Positions 20,898 to 31,990 of a stretch of DNA of 64,000 nucleotides are shown piece after piece. The notes beneath the pieces are model-generated. The model had not been told where the DNA came from, made no database searches, and saw nothing but the letters and a program-made list of their open reading frames with translations. Positions within the stretch are counted from its first letter, which is position 1; each line of letters opens with the position of its first letter. The stretch spans positions 186,001 to 250,000 of the forward strand of contig JBHEQS010000001.1 of NCBI GenBank assembly GCA_046530765.1, written 5' to 3'. The translations under genes were made by a program, and so were the position numbers. This DNA is from Arsenophonus sp046530765 (GTDB lineage Bacteria; Pseudomonadota; Gammaproteobacteria; Enterobacterales; Enterobacteriaceae).

Positions 20898-23023
20898 CAT
20901 TAATATATTTCTTATTAGTAAGTTATTCAATTAGTTGAATAAAAATAGAATAGATAAACAATTTTTGATGTCGACTTTATTATAGAATATGTCTTAAATT
21001 TATATAAAAATTGTTTAGATTTATTTAACTCCATTAATTATGTTGTTATATATGTTATTCAATTTAATATATTTTATATAATAAATAATTTTTTTTGTGA
21101 AATTATGTGTATTACTTAGTTTATAACTATACCACCGAATTATTGAATATAAATCGGTTTTAATTGCAATTTTTTGCTATACAGATTGAAGTTTTTCTAT
21201 GCTATCTTTAAATTCAATAATATAATATAGTGTAAATTCTGATAGTTTTAAAATTTAATTATTAAACATATTTCTTTTTTTTTAACTTATATAATATATT
21301 TTATTATATAAGTTAAATTGTTAATTATTAATCGTAGATAAACTATTTCGATTAATAATTTACACTTATAAAAGTTAAATATTAATTTTTATACTTTAAA
21401 AAAAATTAATAACAAACTTATAGTAGAATAAATGGACAACTATTAGACAAATCTCTTAATAATATTATATTGATGTTTATGTTTAAATATATTGATTTTT
21501 TAAGTTTATATTACAATAAGTATTAAATTTAAATAAATTCTTATTTAATAGGTTATATATAACGATAATTATTCAGAGACAAAAAAGTATTAATCAATTC
21601 ATAATTAATTTAATATGAATGATAATTAAAGATTAGCATAAACATTTAATTTACTAAGCTATAAATTTTAAACGTTAAAAAAAAGTTGTAATATTATTTA
21701 ACTTTATTTGCAAAGTATGTTTATCAGATAAAAATTATATATTTTTATAAATTAAAGATACTATTGTATATTAGATGTTTTTATGTGAATCTTTTTTTAG
21801 ACTAATTATATTTTATTATTATATATAGTTTAATAAATTGTAATAAAAATCTGTTTTTTTATTTATAATTAAATTTTTATCTCTTAATTTCTATTGTGAG
21901 ATTAAAAATTATAGTATTGTGCTTTACTAGTAAATTCAGTATCAACAAACACTAATAATACATAAGATATTCTGTTAAATATATTTTATAGAAATAGTTT
22001 TCACTAAAATTAAATAATATTGATAAAGTAAAATTCTTTAATTTAAATTAAAGAATATAAATAAATAATAGTAGCATATTAATATCAAAATATAAATAAA
22101 TAATAGTAGCATATTAATATCAAAATTAATTTATTTTTATCTACATGTATTCATATATATTTTATTAGATTAATTAATGAAGTAAAAATAAATTAAACAA
22201 AATTTAAGATCATATATTAAATATCTATAAAATATAAAATTTACTATAGTTTATTAAAATTAATAATGTTTTTCATAAATATAGATTTTTTTAAAAAGAT
22301 ATATATAAGAACTTAAATAAACTATAAGTAAAATACATTACTATCAATATCTTGCAAAATAATCTTATTATTAGTAATATTGATTCTAGCAAAATTAATA
22401 TCCTTAATTTTATCAAAAATAACTAACATATTTTATTGCTCTTGATGAGTTTTTACTTTTTTTTTAAAAAATAGTAGGTTTTTGTGTGTTTTAAATTTAT
22501 AAATACTTTATTAGCGCAAATTTTTAATTTTAATTTTAATTTTAATTAAAGTGTTTTTTTTTAGTATTTTATTGTTATGTTCATTTATAAATCTTTCGTT
22601 TTAAAAAAACTTATCAATTTATTTAACTTTAATTTGTTGAATAAAATTTAATGTAGTGCAGAACTAACTATATGAAAATTTTTAATTTATTTTATTATAC
22701 TTAAGATTTATTTTTTTTGAGACTTAATGTTTAAAGAAAATTTAATAAATAATTGACATTATCATATCGTAAAATTATCTTATTTACTATAAGAATTAAA
22801 TATAATGTTTATTAGTTAATGTTCAGTAAGTTTACTGTTTATACAGTATATATATTGTTGCTATGAATACAAAATTTTGTTAAAAATACATAAAATAGTA
22901 TAACGTTTTTATTAGCTTTTATTTACATTGAAATAAAATTTAATTTTTTTTGATAAAGAGCATTATTTAATTAGTTATTTGACCAAATTAGTTATTTAAC
23001 TAAAACAAAAGTAGTAATTGCAA
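20898..23023 (+). pseudogene. rpoS: Desert with probable rpoS fossil (anchor 21120-21240)
   Basis: Enterics have rpoS directly after nlpD. On the plus strand near 21125-21185 SL*LYHRIIEYKSVLIA resembles GLALLDLIEEGNLGLIR of sigma-S region 2 with one codon inserted and one deleted. TD*SFSMLSLNSI then resembles the FRFSTYATWWI motif. This is suggestive, not decisive. No other sigma-S motif was recognised. The same desert holds a hairpin at 20923-20942, a perfect 24-base palindrome at 22033-22056 and a 35-base tandem duplication at 22055-22124. Confidence 0.4.
22055..22124. repeat. 35-bp tandem duplication, two perfect copies
   Basis: Bases 22055-22089 and 22090-22124 are identical 35-base units. 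The perfect palindrome at 22033-22056 abuts the first copy. Identity in neutral A/T DNA means the duplication is recent. Confidence 0.95.
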
Positions 23024-24349
23024 TTAGATATTAAGCCGTTTTGTTTGCCAACGCCATGCATTAGTTAGACCGCGAAACCATTCGTCACATAGAAATCCGA
23101 GCCAGATTCCTATCAATCCCATTTCCATTTTTAAACCTAAAAAATAGCTAATTGGAATAGCGATGCCCCACATAGAAATAAGAGCTATACAAAATGGAAA
23201 TCTAGCATCGCCAACAGCACGCAAGGCATTCACTATAACGATGTTCAATGTTCTTCCAGGTTCTAGAAAAACAGAGAGCAAGAAAAGAGGAAGTAATAAT
23301 TTTATAATATTATTATCTTTAGTTATTGCATCCAATAGAGGTACACGAAATAACCAGAAGAAAAATACAATACCAATAGTAACAAAAAATCCCCATTTTA
23401 AACTTTTTAATCCTATTTGATATGCATCTTCAAATCTATTCGCTCCGACTAAATGAGCAATCATAATCTCATTACCAATACTAATTGAAATACCAAATAG
23501 CATAATAAATAATGAAAGTTGAAAATATAGAGTTTGAGCAGCAAGTGGAATTTCTCCCATCAAACCAATGAAAGCAGAAGCAACCATATAATGTAAAATC
23601 CATGCTAAATTTTCACCTGCCGATGGAAGTCCAATGTTCAATATTTTATTTAATGTAGATTTTGACCAGTTAAATAATAAAGTAGGGATAAATTTGATTC
23701 TCAAGCCATTGAATAACAGTAAAAAAAGTAATATTATAGCAACTATGCGACCTATAGTTGTAGACCAGGCAACTCCAGTTAATCCATATTGTGGTAAATT
23801 AAAAAAGCCATATAAAACTATCATATTACCTAAAATAGTGATTACATTAGCAACAAATGTCACCCACATTGCCGGTTGCGATTTACCATAAACACGCAAG
23901 CAAACCGCTAATATAATTGAAATTGCTTCTGGTATTAAACATAAAGCAAGAATATGCAAATAAGCGTAACTATAATCTAATAAATGCGACGGTGTATTCA
24001 TTATGCCAAGTATTTTATAACCAAAAATTAAAATAATTGTTGAGCCAAGAAAGCCTAATAGAAAATTAAAAGCAATAGATATATGAATTGCTTGACTAGC
24101 TTTTTCATTTTTTCCAGCACCCAAATATTGAGCAATAACAACACTACATCCCACACTAATAAAGTTAAATATGGTTATAAAAAGATCAAAAACTTGATTT
24201 CCAACCCCCATTGCCGCCAGATAAGCTGTTGAGACTTGGCTAACCATGTAAGTATTAATAAGCAATATTGCAAAATGCAATAAAATATCAATAAATATAG
24301 GCCAACTTAGCGAGTATAGGGAACGTTCGGTAACATCAGATGAATGCAT
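23024..24349 (-). CDS. MATE-family multidrug/cation exporter
   Basis: A 441-residue inner-membrane protein of the MATE family, which exports drugs and other organic cations using an Na+ or H+ gradient. About twelve hydrophobic helices are visible in two similar halves (for example ISVGCSVVIAQYLGAGK in the first half and GISISIGNEIMIAHLVGAN in the second), the usual internal repeat. I moved the start 20 codons inside the longest frame to the ATG at 24349 (MHSSDVTERSLYSLSW), which follows AAAAGGTGC. The subfamily (NorM-, DinF- or YeeO-like) and substrate cannot be told from the sequence. Its neighbours are deserts, and a transporter among housekeeping genes may serve host exchange; that is inference. 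Confidence 0.88.
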   Translation of the reverse strand: MHSSDVTERSLYSLSWPIFIDILLHFAILLINTYMVSQVSTAYLAAMGVGNQVFDLFITIFNFISVGCSVVIAQYLGAGKNEKASQAIHISIAFNFLLGFLGSTIILIFGYKILGIMNTPSHLLDYSYAYLHILALCLIPEAISIILAVCLRVYGKSQPAMWVTFVANVITILGNMIVLYGFFNLPQYGLTGVAWSTTIGRIVAIILLFLLLFNGLRIKFIPTLLFNWSKSTLNKILNIGLPSAGENLAWILHYMVASAFIGLMGEIPLAAQTLYFQLSLFIMLFGISISIGNEIMIAHLVGANRFEDAYQIGLKSLKWGFFVTIGIVFFFWLFRVPLLDAITKDNNIIKLLLPLFLLSVFLEPGRTLNIVIVNALRAVGDARFPFCIALISMWGIAIPISYFLGLKMEMGLIGIWLGFLCDEWFRGLTNAWRWQTKRLNI

Positions 24350-26869
24350 TATGCACCTTTTAAGTAAATAATTTTTTTTTAAAAATAAAAGACTAAATAT
24401 TTTACACATTTTATTTTTTTATGATATACAATGAACTGTATATTAGTGTTTTTTTTAAATTTTATTATTTAAATTTATAAAATACTAAATAATTGTTTCT
24501 ATTTTTTATGATATGCAAATTTAATATTAATAAAGTAAAATTATAAGTATTTATTAATAAGTTTTTCTTAGATATGTTATAAATTATTAGTAATTTACTA
24601 CAAAAATTATTTTATTTATTTACTAATCATTCATTGACTAATGATTAGTAAATGAATTCTGAAGTATTTATTCAAAATTTAAATACTAGTAATCGATTAT
24701 TATGGTTTGTTATTTTAAATATTTTCATAATTTAATTTATTGTTATTTATATAAGTAAATGTTAATTAAACATATATGCTTAATAAGCATGTTTTAATAG
24801 TATATTTTTATAAAATGTATTACACTTACATATATTATAATAATATATCTTGTACTACATAGTATGATGGTATAATTATAAATAAATTTTTTTAGAATCT
24901 TTAAATTATTAATAAACTTTACCAAATCTTCTAATGATTAAGTTATTTTTTAGCCGATACATTAATTAATATTATTACTATTTATTTATATTATAGTTCA
25001 ATATAATTAATATAATGATAATATAATCTCTAATTTTTTTCTATGATTCACTATTAACGACTAAAATTATAAAACGTTATTAATAAATCTTTTATAGACT
25101 TAATTAATAAAACTAACTTTTATTATATATTCATTACTTCTTAATTTGTGATTAACTATAAAATTATAATAATTTAAACTAAAATTTTTGTATTCTTACA
25201 AATCAAATTGTTTAAAATCATCTAGGAGTTTATTGAATTTACATAATAGGTATTTCGTTTGTATAAATACGTTATCTGACATCTTGATATTTTTAATTAG
25301 AATCAACATTCTTTTTTAATCTTTAATAGAAACATTTCGGTATTAATATAATTAAATAAACATGCTAATAAACATTTTTAGACATTCAAATAGTTCTGAA
25401 CTATAAACTACAATTAAAATTAACAATTATTATATCTATGAATATATTTAATTAAATTAGTGTTAGAACTAACACTGGTTTTTTTTTGCGTTTTATTAAT
25501 TTTAATTAGTTTAAGTTAATTTATTAATTTTTTCTATTAATTGAATTATCTAATGATAAAAATTTTAGATATTATATAAATAAAGATTTATTATAAATTT
25601 TATTAAATATTTGTTTAGTATGTTTAGTTTAATAATATTAATTGTAGATAAATCAATTTATAGTTAAGAAAAGAAACATACTAAAATAATAATTTCTTTT
25701 CACTGTCCGGTTATGTTAAAATACAACTTGATTTATGCTGTAAATTTTTATTTTTTATTATATAATATATATCAAAAATAAGATATAAATTTCACAATAG
25801 ATTTATATTTTATTTTAATTTGTTTATAATTTATCTATATCTTATCAAGTTTATTACAGTAATATAATATATAAGTCTATTATATATTCTAAAATAGAAT
25901 TATATATTTGTAAGATTAGTATCACATGTAAAACTATTATATTTTTTATAAAAATAAAATAGTTTTTAATTATAAATAAACTGATTAAATACTTATTTTT
26001 TTATGAAGCTATTACACTACACACCAACCAATAAGTAATATTTTTATATAAACAAAAAATAATAATCCTTATTCTTTATTTAACTAATGCTATTATTATT
26101 TAATAAGTTTTCTAAAGCATTCAATCACTTTGTAATAACTAATTACTTATGTGACTAATTAGTTGTTGAGTATTTATAAAATTAATTTTTCATAAAAATC
26201 AAAAGCTAATTTATTTTCTTTATTTAATAAGAATTTTGATATTATTTAGTATAATTTTTTATATAAATTTATTAATCTTTCTTTTATTAGTAAGTCTTAT
26301 GTCAATATTGATTTATTTAATTATGCAAAAGATGGTGAACATGAATATATTGAGTGACTATTTTGATTACTTAAGTTTACTTTTTAACTATTTACATAAA
26401 ATTTCATTTTAAAATTTAATGAATATCTCATATTTTATATTATATTAAAAATTAAGTTTTAAGTATATTGATAATTTTATATAATTATTAGTTATTTATA
26501 GTAAAAGATTGTTGTGTATTTGAATTTTATTGTTAGATGTTAAAAATTGAATAATACACTAAATAATTATTATTTATCTATTTATATATATTTTAATATA
26601 AATAATAGATTACAAAAAATTAAAAATTCTTTATAGAACATTAATTTAATGTGCATTAGATGATAATAAAAATAAAAACATTTGTTTTATAAATATTTAA
26701 AAGATTCTTTATGGAAAGATAACCAAATCAGAAATAATATTTAAAATATAAGTAATATTCATTTAGAAATAAACTACTTATTTAAATAAGATTAATAGCA
26801 ATTATGAATAGAATGTTGTTATTGTCTGTATTAGATATATTTTACTCTTGATTTATTAATGGATGAAAA
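24350..26869 (+). pseudogene. yacL: Desert with orphan terminator and possible yacL fossil
   Basis: In E. coli acnB and yacL (both +) lie next to speD. At 26341-26403 the plus strand reads MNILSDYFDYLSLLFNYLHK against [20 protein letters not shown] near the YacL C-terminus, ungapped, with M-N, L and L identical and N-Y-L-H for D-F-L-Q. The upstream bases also fit weakly. The match is short, so this is tentative. A textbook terminator at 25459-25487 would suit the end of a lost acnB. The rest holds nothing I recognise. Confidence 0.35.
25459..25487 (+). terminator. Orphan rho-independent terminator
   Basis: A 7-bp stem AGTGTTA / TAACACT with the loop GAAC is followed by GG and nine T residues. 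It is the best intrinsic terminator in the window, yet no intact plus-strand gene lies within 4 kb upstream. It probably ended a now decayed plus-strand gene, acnB by gene order. Confidence 0.8.
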
Positions 26870-27670
26870 TTATTTTTCTAGAAAATTGCGTCCATAATAA
26901 ATCTCTTGCATCTCTTTTTTTAATAGGTAAGTGATCCATTTCTTTTCTTCATTAGGAAGCTGATCTGCTGTCGTATTAAATAAATAGTTATTAAGATTAA
27001 GTTCAAAGTTTTTCAGCATCATTTTGGTATGAAAAAGATTTTCCTGAAAAATGTTAACATCTATCATATGATATAGTGATTGAAATTCTTCAAGCATATA
27101 ATTTTGAATAGAATTAATTTCGTGATCAATATATAGTTTATTTCCATTAATATCTCGCGTAAAACCACGAACACGATAATCAATAGTAACAATATCTGAT
27201 TCAAGTTGGTGAATCAGATAGTTAAGTGTTTTCAATGGTGAAATAACGCCGCAAGTAGATACTTCAATATCAGACCTAAAAGTACATATACCACCTTCTG
27301 GGTGGCTCTCTGGATATGTGTGTACACAAATGTGGCTTTTATCCAAATGATAAAGAATAGAGTTAGGTAATTGTCCTGGGTTTTCAGTATTATCTATATC
27401 TTTTATATTTATTGAATTTTCACCAATTAAAATAGTAACACTGGCACCTTGAGGCTCATAATCTTGTCTTGCAATATTTAATATGTTTGCATCAATAATA
27501 GAACAAGTCTCAGTTAGTATTTCAGTTAAACGTGTTGAATTATATTGTTTATTAATATAAGCGAGATAACTATAGCGATCTTCTGTTGTTTTGGCGTAAC
27601 ATATATCGTATATACAAAAACTTAAGCTTTTAGTTAAATTATTAAATCCATGCAATTTCAATTTTTGCAA
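26870..27670 (-). CDS. speD: S-adenosylmethionine decarboxylase proenzyme
   Basis: A 266-residue enzyme (E. coli 264) that decarboxylates S-adenosylmethionine to supply the aminopropyl donor for spermidine. It is made as a proenzyme and cuts itself between Lys111 and Ser112 in LDKSHICVHTYPE, turning the serine into the pyruvoyl cofactor. That site and ESHPEGGICTFRSDIEVSTC are intact. The start is a TTG at 27670, followed by QKLKLHGFNNLTKSLSF and preceded by AGGTGA. It begins 26 bases after speE ends, so the two are an operon as in E. coli. Confidence 0.98.
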   Translation of the reverse strand: MQKLKLHGFNNLTKSLSFCIYDICYAKTTEDRYSYLAYINKQYNSTRLTEILTETCSIIDANILNIARQDYEPQGASVTILIGENSINIKDIDNTENPGQLPNSILYHLDKSHICVHTYPESHPEGGICTFRSDIEVSTCGVISPLKTLNYLIHQLESDIVTIDYRVRGFTRDINGNKLYIDHEINSIQNYMLEEFQSLYHMIDVNIFQENLFHTKMMLKNFELNLNNYLFNTTADQLPNEEKKWITYLLKKEMQEIYYGRNFLEK

Positions 27671-27696
27671 TTTATTTCACCTAATTTTAAGTAAAG

Positions 27697-28560
27697 CTAA
27701 GATTTTTTAGCTATTAAATTTACTAAATACTGTGGTAAAACGAAGCTTGCTAGATGCAATGCAGGCGTATAATATCGACAAATAATGTCAGATTTTTTAA
27801 AATTATTTTCTAATGTTTCAATTGGAATTTGACGTAATTTTGTTGTTTGGCTTGCCCAAGAGAATGTCATTATTCCGCCATAGTAAGACGGTACGGCTGT
27901 TTGATAAAGACTACAATCTTTAAAGTAATTAGATAATTTTTTCTGACTATTAATTACTTCATGCTCTTGAAGGAAAGAAACACCATTTTGTGCAACTAAA
28001 ATGCTGTTTTTACTTAAGCATTTAGCGCATCCTTTGTAAAAATCAGAAGTAAATAATCTTTTTCCTGGACCAATAGGATCAGTGCAATCAGAAATGATTA
28101 TGTCAAATTTTTGTTGAGTAGTCTTAACAAAGTTAAGACCGTCGCCAATGATCAACTTTAAACGCGGATCATTATAAGCTCCTGCATTATGTTTTGGTAA
28201 ATATTTGTTACAAACTTCAACCACATTTGCATCTATTTCAACCATTGTGATACTTTCTAAATATTTATGGCGACATGCTTCACGTAATATTCCTCCATCA
28301 CCACCACCAATTATTAATATTTTATTAGCATAGCCATGAGAAAATAAAGGAACATGAGTCATCATTTCGTGATAGATAAACTCATCTCGTTCAGTTGTTT
28401 GTACTACACCATCAATGGCCATAACGCGTCCAAATTTAGCATTATCAAAAATAATCAAATCTTGGTGATCTGTTTTGTTATGGTAAATTATATTATCGAC
28501 AGTAAAATGCTGGCCTAAATTATGATAAAGCGTTTCAAACCAAATTTCTTTTTTTGACAT
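27697..28560 (-). CDS. speE: Spermidine synthase
   Basis: A 287-residue aminopropyltransferase (E. coli 288) that joins putrescine and decarboxylated SAM to give spermidine and 5'-methylthioadenosine. The nucleotide site IIGGGDGGILRE (about residues 83-94) and the catalytic SDCTDPIGPGKRLF (about 157-170) are intact, as is the gate region QTTERDEFIYHEM. A strong AAGGAAAAG site precedes the ATG. It is the first gene of speE-speD. The enzyme that normally destroys its by-product, Mtn, is a pseudogene at 45030-45772. Confidence 0.98.
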   Translation of the reverse strand: MSKKEIWFETLYHNLGQHFTVDNIIYHNKTDHQDLIIFDNAKFGRVMAIDGVVQTTERDEFIYHEMMTHVPLFSHGYANKILIIGGGDGGILREACRHKYLESITMVEIDANVVEVCNKYLPKHNAGAYNDPRLKLIIGDGLNFVKTTQQKFDIIISDCTDPIGPGKRLFTSDFYKGCAKCLSKNSILVAQNGVSFLQEHEVINSQKKLSNYFKDCSLYQTAVPSYYGGIMTFSWASQTTKLRQIPIETLENNFKKSDIICRYYTPALHLASFVLPQYLVNLIAKKS

Positions 28561-31500
28561 ACTTATCTTTTCCTTTCTAACAAAGTTAAAAAAGCGTAAT
28601 TAATAATTTATTAAATTTTTAATGGTAGATTAGAAATTTATTATCCAAATATATGAAAGCAATAGTTTATTTTATATGGATAAATAATGTCAAAATGTTA
28701 CCAGATTACATTATTCATTTATTTTTATTGAGATATTGATTTTTAAGTTATCATAATGCTGTTTATTTAATTTTACTATTGATATTTATAGTAATTATTT
28801 GAATTATAATAATTGCTATAATAAAAATATAAAATTACTATTTCAATTTAACTATTAGTAAGTTATGAATAGTAACAATCATGTTTTAAAACATATAAAT
28901 TGCTATTAAATTATCAATTTTTACTTTTAATTAATTGATATAAATTAATTTCAATAAAAAACAAACAAAAAATATTGATACATGCTGATACATATTAAAA
29001 TGTAAATAATTTTAATAATTTAATTATTTATATAAATTTATAAATAAATTTGTTTATATTAATAGTTATATAATTATTAATACACTTTTTTAATAAAAGT
29101 AAATAAATATATTATTATAGAAAATATCAATCTAACACTTTAGTGAGAAGAATTTTTATATTTGTAAAATTATTTATTTTATATTATTTAACTTTTACAT
29201 TAATTTTATTATTTTAATAAAATTAATGTAAAAGAACAGTATATTGCTATTAAGTTTTATAAAACTTTGCTGTATTGTATCAATTGAATTGATAATATTT
29301 TTATTAAATAAGAGTTATGTTTTGTTTCTTTTCGGTTCAAAACACATTTGAATCTCAATATATTTTATTATTTTATTATTGTATTTAGATAATTATGACA
29401 GAATTATGATTCTTATTGCTTAATAATAAAAATTATTAAGCAATGAATTAGACATGTTTGTTTTTATTTATATTAGTTATACTAGTGTGCAGTAAGTTAA
29501 AATAATTAAAAATTTAATAGATAATTATCAGTATATGTTTTATAATCTTAACTAAGTTTAGTGATATTTCTTAATTTTAAAGTTAATTAGACCAATATAA
29601 CTTGTTATTTTAATGTGACTATTTATATAAAACATACTATCGAGTTACAATGTAATTGACTTTTTATATTTATTTAATATTAAATAAAATTATAACATAA
29701 CTTGACAATATTATAAATATATTTATAACATTTCTCTATTAATAGAATAAGTATTTAAATCGCTTGATACAGATATACTTTTAAGTTAATTTAATTAATT
29801 CTGAAGTTGTTTATTTTAATAAAATAATCTTAAATAATAATATGGTATTACATATTAAATATATCAGCTCATGCTTTGTTAAGTTTATGTTGATTAACGA
29901 TATTTAACTAATAGAAATTAAAATTATAAAAAAAGAATTATTAGAAAAATATATATAATAGTGATTAATTTTATTAAATAAACATATTTCAATAACTTAA
30001 CTAGAAATTATAACTGCTGAATATTTTAAAATACTAATAAATATCTTTATTGTTAAATCAGTTAATTACTCTGATATTGCAAGTAAAATAAATATTAATA
30101 ATATTAGTATATTTTATTAATATATTAGATAGATTTACATGCTTGAAATAAGATTTAATTAAACTCATTCGATAATTTAATCTAAACTAACTACATTAAT
30201 TACATTTAGTAATATATGTCGTTTTTATATATTTATAGCATGATTCTGTTTATAAAATAGTATTTGTAAGAATAATTTTTAAAGAAAAACATTTTATAGT
30301 AAAAGAAAATCAGGTTTAATTTTATTATTAAAATAATGTAATTTATTAAAATTTAATATATAAAATATTTTATTTTAAAGAATTTTAAGTATTAGAAAAA
30401 TCGCTGTATAACTCATGTGTATTTTCACCTATAATAGTTATCTTATTTATTTAATGCTAATTTAAATAACTAAGTTTTAATATCTTTTAAGATTAATAAA
30501 TTAGAATTACAAAGATATTGTGCAATAATATATTTATTATCAAATGTATGTGTTAACACTTTATTAAAATAAATCAAAAATTAATCTTAAAAGATATTAA
30601 AAGATTACGTTTTACTTATAAGTAATTATACTATTAGTAATATAAAAAAAATACAAAAATATTTATTTTAAAATTTAAACATATAAAAAATAAAAAAAAT
30701 AATTTTATTGATAATATAAGTTAATTTTCTTATAATATTTTTCCTTTAATAATTAGCTTACATAAGGTTTAACACTGTTATGATTACATTGTACTACCTA
30801 ACTAAAAGAGAAGTTAATATTATTGGATATATATATGTATAGTGTTGATTTCTACAAAGTTATTTAAAATAGATATTAGTAGTGATAAATGTGTATTATT
30901 ATAATTAATAATTCAAACTTTTATTATTATACTTTAACATTAATTTTATTATTATACTTTAACATTAATAAGTATAAATTACAAAAGATTATATAATTTT
31001 TTTCGAATAATTTACCAATTAAATCAATAACATTTACAATGAATATTTCATTACAATTATTAAGTTTATCATATGTATTTTAAATTTTATTAATCCAACA
31101 ATATAGCTAGATTAAACAATTAACTAATTAATTAAAATAGAATATCTTAATATTTTAGTAATATGTCGATTTACTATGTTTAGTAACAATATTGTATTAA
31201 TGATTAATACTGTAATTAATGTCTAAATTTTAAAATAAATTAAATAATAATAATTCATATTAAATAGAATAACTATAATTAAAAGATAATTTTAAGCAGT
31301 AGTAAAATTTACAAATATAGTATAGTTATCCTTTTAACTTTAATTATAAATAAAATTTATCTTATATATCTGCAAGATAATGTAAATAATATTATTATAT
31401 TAACTTAATTTTCCTTGTACAATACAAGATAATTTGATAATAAATCCGTACAAAGTATTTTTTATGTTTACATTATATTATAATTTTATTTTTTAAGATA

Positions 31501-31689
31501 GTATTGATATATGATTCAATTCTCATTGAGAATACATTAATATACTAATTATAGTAAGTAGTTTACAGTCGATATCTGATCAATATTATGAATATACTTA
31601 ATTTACGATCTCTTATGTTCTTAATTAATAGTATTATTAAAACATTAATATTTTTAATATATAACTAATTTATTTAAAATTTGAATTAC
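28561..31689. other. 3.1 kb A/T desert
   Basis: No gene or fossil recognised. Gene order predicts cueO and gcd here, but I could read neither. A perfect 19-bp inverted repeat lies at 29192-29210 and 29216-29234, and a near-perfect 25-base tandem duplication at 30921-30970. Confidence 0.6.
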
Positions 31690-31990
31690 TACACATTCAA
31701 CAATTATTTTCGTTATTTTTTGTTTATGCTCAAAATCTATAAACTTAAATTTATTGGATTATATTATGTCAGATTTTAATATGATTCAATTAATACAATA
31801 ATGGATATTATTGCTCAAACTTAAAATTGTCCTTTTCTATTAGATTATACCTAACACGTAAATATCTATAATTTTAGCATCAAAATTTTTTACAAAATAA
31901 TAGAATAGTACAGTTTTGACTAGCAATCAATTCATGACATCTAAACTATACGTATTTTGCTTAAATTCAAGGCTAAGTTGTTTATTTATT
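31690..31990 (+). pseudogene. hpt: hpt fossil (hypoxanthine phosphoribosyltransferase)
   Basis: E. coli carries hpt (+) between speE and yadG. From about 31803 the codons read DIIAQT*NCPFLL against DMVLVGLLRGSFMF, with one codon missing. At 31931 QFMTSKLYVFCLNSR runs against the DFMTASSYGSGMSTT motif of Hpt, and VLTSNQ just before resembles VQVSHE. The local G+C is visibly higher than in the flanking desert. Loss would cut salvage of hypoxanthine. Moderate confidence; a codon-level profile search would settle it. Confidence 0.5.
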
